Made by a program: the position numbers and the translations under genes
DNA from: Trichosporon coremiiforme
Lineage: Eukaryota; Basidiomycota; Tremellomycetes; Trichosporonales; Trichosporonaceae
DNA length: 64,000 nucleotides
Reading direction: 5' to 3'
Assembly (NCBI GenBank): GCA_039545355.1
Contig: BCJJ01000002.1
Location: 2,203,518 to 2,267,517, forward strand
The notes under the pieces: generated by a model
What the model saw: only the letters and a program-made list of their open reading frames with translations
Told to the model about the DNA's origin: nothing
Database searches by the model: none
Part shown: piece after piece, positions 55,224 through 64,000 of the stretch
Numbering within the stretch: the first letter of the stretch is position 1
Layout of the letters: each line of letters starts with the position of its first letter

Positions 55224-56385
55224 GGTGAGGCTGAAGCAGCTGGGTGTGATGTAGAAAGGCAAGGGGGGTTCGATGACTTGTGTGCTCTGGGGTTATAAAG
55301 TTTCGATCCAGAGTGGGCCGCTAGCAGTAAGAAACGGGAATTGGGAGAGCGGCGTAATGTCTCTCGTCATTAACTTAAGGTCGGATGGTCATCCGAGGTG
55401 AGCTGGGTCCAAGTCTTGGAGCGGAGGGTGCGGCGGAGATGATGACGCCGTAACGGTGAGTGAATGAGTGTTCGTCTGCCGAGCAGAGGCCCATGAACGA
55501 GCGCATGATAAGGAACGAGGCCATCCCCGGGCATGGTTTTGGCTCGGAACAGAGGAACAGAGGAGGAGGGCAGCCGGGCAGACTGGTGTTCTGGAAGCGG
55601 CGGAGAGGAAGCCCAAAGGAGTGGAATGCCGTTGAGAACCCACGGAGGAGGGGCCCTCATGGCCGGGGTCAGGTGGGGTGGCCGCCCAAAACAACATGCA
55701 CGTACATCCGTACTAGATGTTTAGCTGCCGCGTGGTCTAGTCGCATGACGTACCGGCAACCTGCTGCCCTCGGCCGATCCGCCTGAGCCAAAGACGTCCG
55801 GCTCAGTCCTGCTGCGCCCTGGCCATTCTGCCCAACATGGGCGGTCCCTGAAAGGGCAATCTAAGATCGACTCAGTTAGCTCAGCTTCTGGTCTCCGGCC
55901 GCCTTCAGGTTCTCTCACCTCTCACCGACTGCCCACCGTACGCCGCATTTTGCCTCCACCTTCGCACCCTGACACCCCCTTCTCTCCCCGCCTCGTCCCT
56001 TTATCCTGGCATTACAAAATCTGATTACCCATTCTAATGGTTGATTTGCTCCCGCTAATCCCAATGCTAACACCCACGTGCTTTTGATTACAGTTGCGGC
56101 TGAACATTCACCTCACCACTCAGCCTCTCTCAGGTCGACGTCGGCCCCGTCCTTCGCTTTACGAACACTCGACACCATCTCATTCGCCTCCCGTGCTGAG
56201 CCCCTTCGAACATCTATTTGCCGCTGCCTATTCCTTCCTTTGCTACCGTTCTGTTTCTATCTTTCAGCAGCCGACAGTAACAGCGTCTCTTCTTCCAGCT
56301 GCGTTCAACCCTACCGTCTTTGTAATACTCGCCGCCGTACAATTTCGCCTTGTCCCACTAATTCGACTACTGTCGAGTCTCTCCG
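55224..56385. other. Divergent spacer, secreted glycosidase / VTT protein
   Basis: 1.16 kb with C/T-rich sequence on the right half (55900-56380), probably promoter and leader of the VTT protein gene. No supported gene. Confidence 0.5.
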
Positions 56386-57974
56386 ATGTCCAACCCCTTC
56401 ACCTCTCCGCCGCAGCGGCAGGTGGCAGATCTTCTCATCTCAACAGCAGACAGCGAGGTCGAGTTACCAGAGTTTAGCTCACCGTTAAGCTCGCCGCGTT
56501 CCCAGAGGTCGCAGAACGCCCCGCTCCTGCGTTCAATAAGTGCCTCACCGGCACCCGGCCAGCACCCGTGCGAAGCTGGCAGTTCAACGCGACCGCGATC
56601 ACCGCCGCCGCACCTTGCCCGACTCCTCAATGAGCCGATAGAACGCCCTTACTCTCCGAGTGCACGGTCAGCTGAAAACGGTGGCGCTTTGGCTGGTGAT
56701 CCCGCGCAGGAACACACATCGCTATTCCCCGAACGCCATGGCCCCTCCGCGAGGTGGTACCATGGACCGCTATTTCAAGCCGGCATCAAGCTGGCCATCT
56801 TGTTCGCCGTATTCTCCACCCTCTGCATCTTGACGTTCTGGTTCGGAATGCCAAAGGTCGAACCGTGAGTGCAGCCGCCTCATCACGCTATTCGTTTCTG
56901 ACCTTCCAGTGAGGACCGCCCTGCTCTCAAGCTCCCACGGAGCTTCGATGACCTGAAGGCTCTCAAGTGAGTTCTGGTTCAACTCCCCTGCTAACTCTCT
57001 ACAGTTCGCTTCTGCACAAGTACAAGACTCTGTACCCTGCGCGCATCATGCTCTGCGGCGTTGTTGCGTATCTCTACGTGCAGGCTTTCACGCTCCCCGG
57101 CTCCATGTACATCTCGATGCTGCTTGGAGCGGCGTTCGGCATCATTCCCGGCCTCCTCTTGTCCTGCTTCTGCGAAGCGACCGGATCTGTGCTGTGCTAC
57201 ACGCTGTCGGCTATTCTTGCGCCGCCTTTACTGGAGCTGCCGTTCTACCGCACGCGTCTGCAAACCTGGCGTACGAAGATCATGGGCGACGCGAGCAAGG
57301 GGCAGCAGGCGTCGTGGGACAGCGTGTTCACTGTGTTGGTGATTCTGCGCATTCTTCCCCTCCCGCCGCACTGGATTGCGAACTTTGTTGCGCCGCATCT
57401 GGGCATCAACGTCGCGTTCTTCTGGCTCACGGCGTTCATCGGTATGATCCCCATGTCGGTGATTCATGTCATGATCGGCTCGTCGCTTGACCAGATGACT
57501 TCGGCGGACGACTTCCACCTGATCAGTGTGCGGAACGTCCTCGGCCTGGCTGCCGTCATCGTTGCCGTTCTGATTCCGATCACGCTGAAGCGCATCTTCA
57601 AGAAGGACTTTGGCGACCTCGCCGAGACCCCTGCCGGGCAGCAGGACGTGGACCATATCGACGAAATTCCGGCCCCACAGCCGATCGAGTTCGACGAGCA
57701 CGGTCTCCCCAAGGGCTACCAGGAGGTGGACGGGGGCGTGCGCGTCGCAGGCGGCCCAGTGGAGGAGGAGAGCGAGCTGCTCGTCGACGTCCCAAAGACG
57801 AAGTACACGCCGAGAGGCAGGCCAATCGACGTCCTCACCAACTTTGACGACGAGCCGCCCCAAGGCTCGTTCTATGAGCTCTCAATGGCGCGCCCGAAGC
57901 CGAAGCGAGTCTTTGGCGGCAAGGCGAACCGCAGCTACGGCACGCTTGATGCGGGGCCGAGCCGCAAGAACTAA
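56386..57974 (+). CDS. VTT/TMEM41-type multi-pass membrane protein
   Basis: Three exons (56386..56864, 56910..56966, 57005..57974) encode 501 residues. The N-terminal ~130 residues are disordered. Transmembrane segments: IKLAILFAVFSTLCILTFWF (~136-155), then the VTT core (CGVVAYLYVQAFTLPGSMYI, then GAAFGIIPGLLLSCFCEATG, VLCYTLSAILAPPLL), ILRILPLPPHWIANFVAPHL, AFFWLTAFIGMIPMSVIHVM and LGLAAVIVAVLIPITLKRIF. The F..PGS..., G..LG..G and ATGS motifs are those of the VTT domain shared by TMEM41/VMP1 and Tvp38, which include lipid scramblases at the ER/Golgi. The C-terminus is acidic and polar. Introns are 45 and 38 nt. Confidence 0.85.
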
Positions 57975-58359
57975 CTAGCATTGAACCTCATAGACTGTAG
58001 CGCGACACATAGATCCGAGCTGTATGTTAGCTGTGTAACTAGACCTGCGATCGGTCAGTGAGGGAGCGCCTGCGTGTCGCGAAAGGGCGGTCGCAGGGCA
58101 CCTGACACTGGGCGCTGCTTGGCATGTAATGCCAGCTGGCTGCGGCGATAGTGCCACAGCACCCACCAGTAGTGCGAGGAGAGGAAGGAGGGCCCGACTT
58201 TGCTGGACTCAGGGGCGGGAGCAAAACGTGTTCACCGTCCGATCACAGTCGGTCCCGTTAGCTGTGCTGTGTGCCGTGAGTCATCGAAATCTTGAGTATC
58301 TGTCTTTCTCCTTCCTCATCGCATACACCACCCTCCTTCTCAGCGTCAACACCACGACC
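57975..58359. other. Spacer between two + strand genes
   Basis: 385 bases between VTT protein stop and the next start. No gene or repeat seen. Confidence 0.5.
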
Positions 58360-59065
58360 ATGGCGAGCTACCAGCGCATCCCGACGTCGGCGCAGCAGGC
58401 GGACGAGCAGGACGAGCGAGACACGCTCTCGCTCCAGAACCCGCTGACGCAGAGCTCTATCGAGGAGTTCAATCGCCCCCCGCCTGCGCTGTGGAAGCGC
58501 ATCGCCGTCCTGGCTGCCATCATCCTGCTTGGCTGGGGAGCCGTCAAGGTCGGCCAGTGGGGCGAGAAAAAGCGCAACCCCGAGATCATCTACGCGACTC
58601 GGTAAGTGTTTGCTCCACACAGTGACTCCCTTTTGTTTGTGTAGTTCCATCTTCCGTGGCGCGTTGTTGCATATGTACACACGCACGCCGTTCACTCTCG
58701 CAGGACTCAATCCCCACTCAGACTCCGTGTTAAGACTCGTGCGCATGCTAATACTCGCTGATAGATATTCGGACGAGTTCCGTTTCCGCCCCGCCGAGTC
58801 GCCCGTAATCACAGAGTACCTGAAAGACGGGCGGATCCGGCTACGAGGTGCTCATCCGGGCGGCGTCGGTGTGCCGCCGAACAAGATGCCGCTCCGACCG
58901 GAGCAGAAAGCGTACCAGGACCAGAAGAAGCGGGAGGAGATTAAGGAGCGCGCAAAGAAGAAGCTCGAGGACGAGAAGCTCCGCAAGAAGCAGCGCAGCA
59001 AGGCCGCCCGCGCCAAGAGCAAGGCGAAGGCTGGCAAGAACGTAGACGGCAGCAAGGAGTTGTAG
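58360..59065 (+). CDS. Single-pass membrane protein with basic coiled-coil tail
   Basis: Two exons (58360..58601 and 58765..59065) encode 180 residues; the 163-nt intron is long for this window and was placed by frame (IIYATR|YSDEFRFRPAE). The N-terminal ~45 residues are polar (MASYQRIPTSAQQADEQDER), then one transmembrane helix IAVLAAIILLGWGAVKVG, then a short linker (VITEYLKDGRIRLRGA) and a Lys/Arg/Glu-rich coiled coil (RPEQKAYQDQKKREEIKERA, then KKLEDEKLRKKQRSKAARAK). The shape suggests a tail-exposed membrane adaptor; no family recognised. The stop is TAG at 59063-59065, followed by a short convergent spacer. Confidence 0.7.
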
Positions 59066-59223
59066 TGATACCCCTCTCTCTCCCCCCTCATATCCAGACC
59101 CCATCCATGCCTCTCTTGTGCGAGAGTGCATCCATCGAAAACTGTAGACCAGACATGATAGCACGACATGACATTCATCCTATTTGCACTACTGTTTCTA
59201 CTGCTGAGCCTGCTTTCTCCTAA

Positions 59224-60051
59224 CTAATCAACCCAGAAGCCGTTCTTCTTGTGCCACTTCTCGATACCCTCGGCAGGTCCATAGTCGTCGTAGACCTTGA
59301 ACCCCTCGGGGGTCGGGACGTAGTCGGGGCAGCTGGCGCGGAGGATGATGTATCCCATTCCGTCGGGGACCTTGGGCAGCTCAGAGTCAATGACAGACGC
59401 AGAAGGGTAGATCCACTGAGGCCACTCGGGGTGCGCGTTCCAGAGCACGGACGAGCAGTGCTTGCAGAAGCCGCGCTTTGAGGTACACGTCTTGGTCGGC
59501 TTATCGTTCTTGTCGAACGCCAGCGGGGGCTGGTACTCCCTGAGGTGTCAGCTGAGTGCCAGGAACAACGCAGGTTCCGGTCAACCATGGATCGATCTCA
59601 TAGATTGATCTACTGTGGTTTCTGCTAGAGAGAATTCGAGATCGCAAATGTGCGTGTGTTGAAGGAGTATGATCACGGAAACGGGGGAGCTCTGCCCAAC
59701 CCGGCCAGAGCACTGGAACTCACACAATGTCCTCCTTGCCCTGGGTGATCTTGAGCGTGTCCGTGTTGCCCATAATGTTCACCGAGCCCATGTATCCGCC
59801 GATCTTGCGGCAGATGGAGCACTGGCACATCTGTCGTCAGTTCTGCTCCATGTATCGTCAATTGTATCCTGAAGAAGCGAGATAGGATGACTCACCTGAT
59901 ACGGCACAGGGGTGTTGGACTTTCTGTCAGCGAGAACTCCCCCAATCCATCGAGCACTCACCTCAAGCTCGAACTTGATCCTGCGGCAGTGACATGATCT
60001 GGCGTCAGCTATCAGACGCTGAATAGCTTACCCCTTGAGGTGGACTGGCAT
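59224..60051 (-). CDS. GFA-domain (glutathione-dependent formaldehyde-activating/CENP-V type) protein
   Basis: Five exons (60051..60032, 59998..59962, 59919..59896, 59830..59724, 59539..59224) encode 167 residues. It starts MPVHLKGSCHCRRIKFELE, the zinc-binding start of the GFA/CENP-V fold, then CQCSICRKIGGYMGSVNIMG, GKEDIVEYQPPL, KRGFCKHCSSVLW and GMGYIILRASC. Three Cys clusters (CHC, CQCSICR, CKHC) supply the zinc ligands. The family is named after a glutathione-dependent formaldehyde-handling enzyme, but the activity of most fungal members is unknown. Five exons in under 830 bases is a high intron density; exon 3 is only 24 nt, and its acceptor (GAAAG|TCC) was chosen for frame. Confidence 0.85.
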
Positions 60052-61115
60052 TGTTTCTTCGTGTTGTGTGTGATGTGTAGAGAGGCAAGACAGATGCGAG
60101 GAAGATCGGGATGAGCTAATGCTATGTGGCTACAGTTTCCGGCGGAAGTCACTTGACAGTAAGCCTTTGCCTGTCGCTGAGGCTTGTTGATCGACGGAGC
60201 GTGTCTTCGTTGAAAGTGTAGATGCAGACTCAGGTGGTGATGTCGAGGTCGTCCGACGTGTGATCTGTGAGAACGGGAGAGGCTGTCAGGCTGACCAGAT
60301 AAGGCAAAAGCCGGTATGACGACATGACGTCTCGGTCTTGAGACTTGTGAGGTGAGTCATCACCTCGTGACAACTTGCTTTGGCGCGTGCCCCTCGCGCC
60401 CCTCCATGCCGCTATGCCACATCTGGTATCCAGTCGCACCTCGGACCGCCACCCCTGCCAATACGTAGATCGCACAGAAGGATCAAGGACCAAGGGCCGA
60501 GGGTAGGAGCGCCGGAGCGCAGGTGCGCAGGCGAGAACGGCGAAGCGCCCGCACACTCACCGCTCGGTGAATTCTGCGGATCCGCTGATCTCCAAGCTCG
60601 CAGGCAGTGGACCTTGACACCATGTGCATCCACGAACCACCCACTCACCGGCCGCCCAGTCATCCCTTAACCTTTTGACGTTGGGCGTCCCTTGCCTCCC
60701 TTCCCTTTGGCCGTCCTCCTTCTCTGCGCCCTCCCATCTCCCCAGACGTTAGTCGCCCTCCAGTCCCTGCCCGTCCAGCCCTTGCCGCCCTAGAGTTCGC
60801 GGTCAGGCATGTGCTCGTTTCGTGGCAATCGTGGTCATATCAGTAGATCGTTAATAGCGATAGAGTTGACTAGCGCGCCGAAGCGGAGATATGATAGCGA
60901 CAGAAGGTAAAGCACACTTGCATTGGCATGTATTCGTTGTATCATGTCACAGACGTTTAGGCTATTCTTCAGACATGTTTTGCTCTTCTTCTTTCGTCTC
61001 CTTGACCACCTGCCGGATCGGCGGCGTCTACCTCTTCTGACTCGACCGCCGTTCCCGCTCCGCGACCAGGTCGCCGTGAGGCACCGCCATCGGAGTCCGC
61101 AGCCGCCAACTCCGC
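60052..61115. other. Spacer between GFA protein start and SET protein stop
   Basis: 1.06 kb with no supported gene; includes a C/T-rich stretch (60670-60790). Confidence 0.5.
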
Positions 61116-61924
61116 TTACTCCTGCGCGGCCCTGAGCGCACGGATGTGCTCGTTGACGACGCCGCGGTCCTCGAGCTGCTTGAGCGTGAGGTACTTGGCG
61201 CCGCGGATCTGACCGAGGCACTGCTCAGCACCGCACGAGCAATCGAAGCCCTGCGCCATGTCCCACTCAGTGCTGGGGTAGAAGAACGTGATGTCGTCGC
61301 CCGCCTTGAGACCCTTGGGGCCGACGGTGACCTCCCACCTCGAGGGAGCGCCGGGGTACAGGCGCATCTCGGCCGTCGGGGCACACGAGTGGTTCACTGG
61401 TGGTCAGCACGGTCTTCGAGTTCCGAAGTAGGAGGGACGGGGATCGACGTCAGTAAAGTCGTCGGACGTGAAGTGTGAAAGGAGTGGGGGGTATGCGTGA
61501 TCGGCACGCTGAGGGACTCACTGAACAGCAGGTCCGAGTTGAGCTCGAAGTGGTCGTGCTCGCCGGGGCCGAACTGCACGGATGAGTACGCCTTGACGGG
61601 GGCGATGGAGATGTTCTTGAGGGGCGCGAGCTGCTCTCCAGGAGCGTAGTCCTATTTCCCGTTAGTCATTATTCCGATTGCCACAAATGGTGGTCTACTC
61701 ACGCGGTCAGCGACGAGTCTGGACGAGTAAGCCTCAACGCCGTCCTGGGCGCTCTCCTGGAAGACGACATGAAAGCGACCGGGGTGGTCGGGACGGTAAG
61801 CTTTGGCGTTGCCGACAGGCTTGGACCAGGCCTGGGGCGCCTCGCGGGGGAGCTGAGACGCAACGTCGCCGTTCTTGAGCGAGGGGACGGGAACGGGATG
61901 GCCGTTGATGAGGTCCGCAGTCAT
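61116..61924 (-). CDS. Small SET-domain protein (putative protein methyltransferase)
   Basis: Three exons (61924..61703, 61651..61522, 61396..61116) encode 210 residues. The C-terminal SET signature is clear: HFELNSDLLFMNHSCAPTAE, EVTVGPKGLKAGDDITFFYP and the post-SET CSCGAEQCLG. The N-terminal start of a full SET domain (usually G-x-G) is not obvious, so the fold may be shortened or divergent. N-terminal residues 1-40 are polar. SET proteins transfer methyl groups from S-adenosylmethionine to lysines; the target here is unknown. The exon join puts the second G...N-H-S-C of the active site across the last intron. The purine-rich tract upstream lies in its promoter/5' leader. Confidence 0.75.
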
Positions 61925-61977
61925 CTTTATGGGTGACGTGGTGCCGGTTTTGGGCGGGAGCAGCGCAGAGCACGAAG

Positions 61978-62075
61978 CAAGAGGGGAGGGAGAGGAGGAG
62001 AGAGGAGGAGGGAGGAGGAGGGAGGGAGGGAAGGAGGGAGGGGAGCAGGCAGGAGGAGGGAGGGGAGGCGGGGGT
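61978..62075 (+). repeat. G-rich purine tract with possible G-quadruplex
   Basis: About 98 bases of almost pure A/G with many GGG/GGAGG runs, pyrimidine-rich on the coding strand of the SET gene, immediately upstream of its ATG. Such strand asymmetry can form triplex or quadruplex DNA and can be a promoter element. A further run of ten G lies at 62114-62123. Confidence 0.7.
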
Positions 62076-62124
62076 GACCACTGGGTGATAGGAAAAAGAA
62101 AGAGATAAGACAAGGGGGGGGGGA

Positions 62125-64000
62125 AACCCAGCAGATATATGGCACTCGAACAGCCTCGCCTCTACCGACCGGAAAGAACCTGGCATGGCCGACTCGCACA
62201 GCCGGCAGTGCACGGCGGGCTTATTGCCCGGCTATCTTGATCTCTTGGCGGGATATATGGCCATCCGGTCCTGGCGTAGCGCCAGTCAAGCTTAGGTCAT
62301 GGTATGGGGTAGTCCTACGGCCGGCTCCAAGCACTGTCGCTGCACACTGCAGTCGGCCGTTGGGCACGCTGGGCACTGGGCTGGGTGTGCGGCGGAACGC
62401 CAGTCCGGCACGGCTTCAACCGCCTGTACGTCAGTGTTGTATGCTGCAGCCTGCGTCAGTTACGCCAACGTCAGGGCGGCCAGGGTTGATAGCGCAAGCG
62501 CCAGGGGCAGAGATATTCTCGCATTTTCAGGGTCGCGTGCTATGCAACGTCTGCGAGCTCATGGGGGTCCACGGAGCCTAAGCGGCATCAGACTGTGTCC
62601 AACCAGAGCGCGTTCTTGCGTTCGCAGATGTGGCCGGCTATCTGCTTGGAACAGCACCGCGCCCGGACCTGTCTGCACCGCGAGGAACATTGAGAAACGC
62701 AGCTTCGCATCCTAGGTCCTGGGCGATCGGATTGGTCAATCAGACGCACGCCAGTTACGGCAGTCCCGTCTTACATCACCCTCCCAACGTCTCCCAGCCG
62801 TCTGGGACCACAGGTACCAACCAGCACAGGGAGCGAGCAAGATCGCGAGACGCGAGATCGAGCGTCGGCCACCGGAGCATGCCCGCTCGTCAGCTTCAAC
62901 GGCCCCATCCGTCGTCACCTCCGCATGGCCTTCCCGGCGTCGGCAAGATTGTCCAGATTGCCCCCGCTTGCCTCCGTTAGAGGTCTTTGCCTCCGCTGGA
63001 GTTCGGCAAGTTCTGGACCGAGCACCCCGGGTCGGAGGACGCCCCGCACACAGCCCAGGCGAGGCGAACGCAACCTCGCAACATGCGCATGACTCCGGGC
63101 GCCGGTGGGAGCGGGGGAACTGCGTCGCCGCTATGCTACCTTGCGGCATGTCGAGCTCTACTCATTCGTCACAGAAAACAACGCAAAGAGCCACAGTGGC
63201 TTGGTCGATAAGGATAAGCTCGAGCGTCATGTGACACACTGCTTGAGCAGTGCGCAGGCTGACTGGACTGGGTCGTGGAACGCTCCGTGCGTCGTCTGAT
63301 GGGTGTTCTGCGACCCATAGTCGAGTCCACAGACCGACCACGCAGGGGGCGCACGGAGCACAGCATTCGGTGGCGCCCCTCGTCTATTTCGAGCGAGGAC
63401 TGGGCTCTACGGCTTCCTCGCGTTCGAGAAGCAGCACATTGCGACCAAGGCGTGCGTCGCAGGCACTGCCGCGGAGCCCTCCGAGAAGCCGTCCGAGATA
63501 GCTGGAGGCGGCCCGAAGGTGTCGCTGAGCGCGGAGCCAAGTAAGCGTTTACGAAGCACGAGGGCCGGTTACCCCAGCTACGTCGCAACGCCCCCGAGAC
63601 AATGGGACGAAAAACGACATGCGCGTCGTCGCCGTTGCCTCGGCGCACAGTTCACTGGCGGCGCTCTCCGTCCCGTTCTATACCATACTGCATCAAGGTC
63701 TGTGCGCGCGACGGCCGAATCGATCGAGTTGACTCTGATCGTGCCGCAGAAGCGTGCACTCGGCGGCAACGACCGCTCTGCATTGTTGTGCTCCTCGACG
63801 ACTTCTGCGATCGACTTAGCGTTCTGACGCTCGACGCTGACGTCCTTTGTTCCCGAGCCCCGATCTGCAGCGCAGCCTTCCGCGCGGCCTGGTCGTTCCC
63901 ACGCCTTCCCATGCCCCATTCTCCGGTTACCTTTACCGCAGTAGCACTGCGCAACAGTGAATGGATCGACATTACTCCGCCCTTCCCCGCGTTCCTTCAC
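62125..64000. other. Right-edge region without a supported gene
   Basis: About 1.9 kb. Several ORFs overlap on both strands with no domain, no repeated splice pattern and no clear codon bias, so I call none. A gene entering from the right edge cannot be excluded. Confidence 0.45.

Noticed and set aside
1..64000. tRNA or 5S rRNA genes
   Set aside because: No GGTTCGANTCC-type B box with a matching acceptor stem was found by reading; a tRNAscan run would be decisive.
62200..64000. ORFs at the right edge (up to 140 codons)
   Set aside because: They overlap on both strands, lack domains and show no consistent splice structure.

Overview
This 64 kb window is nuclear DNA of a fungus, most likely a basidiomycete yeast of the Tremellomycetes (Trichosporonales or a relative). 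I infer this from compact GC-rich genes with many very short introns (mostly 34-60 nt, GTGAGT/GTAAGT donors, CTAAC/CTGAC branch sites a few bases before AG), protein architectures typical of Cryptococcus/Trichosporon-like fungi, and the lack of any bacterial gene organisation. No rRNA, tRNA or CRISPR array was recognised. All exon joins below were made by hand from splice signals and reading-frame continuity; every multi-exon model given closes in frame.

Layout, left to right: 5' end of a secreted/membrane protein gene running off the left edge (-); EOS1-like (-); ESCRT-II SNF8/VPS22 (+); SLA1 endocytic adaptor (-); RMD1/RMD8-family DUF155 protein (+); small secreted 8-cysteine protein (+); a 3.7 kb gene-poor stretch with a degenerate repeat array (15.37-16.74 kb); alpha-arrestin (-); BRE1 H2B ubiquitin ligase (-); NudE/NDEL1 dynein regulator (+); CtIP/Ctp1/Sae2 end-resection factor (-); MIS14/NSL1 kinetochore subunit (+); small protein ending in RDEL (-); NOC3 (+); small membrane protein (-); 2.9 kb gene-poor stretch with an inverted repeat; small Ser-rich protein (+); PEX12 (-); URA3 (+); UFD1 (-); RRM protein (+); NUP53/NUP35 (-); a complete 1.76 kb Tc1/mariner transposon with an intron-containing DD34E transposase; peroxisomal-type 2,4-dienoyl-CoA reductase (+); secreted six-hairpin-glycosidase-like protein (-); VTT/TMEM41-type membrane protein (+); single-pass basic membrane protein (+); GFA-domain protein (-); SET-domain protein (-); and about 2 kb at the right edge with no gene I can support.

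Most genes are conserved housekeeping functions (endocytosis and trafficking: SLA1, SNF8, arrestin, VTT; chromatin, DNA repair and segregation: BRE1, CTP1, MIS14, NDE1, SET; ribosome biogenesis: NOC3; ERAD: UFD1; peroxisome: PEX12 and dienoyl-CoA reductase; nuclear pore: NUP53; pyrimidine synthesis: URA3). They are not an operon or cluster. From BRE1 to NUP53, thirteen consecutive genes alternate strand without exception, giving alternating short divergent promoters and short convergent 3' junctions. The most novel-looking material is the repeat array at 15.4-16.7 kb, the intact Tc1-like element, the RDEL protein and the small secreted cysteine-rich protein.
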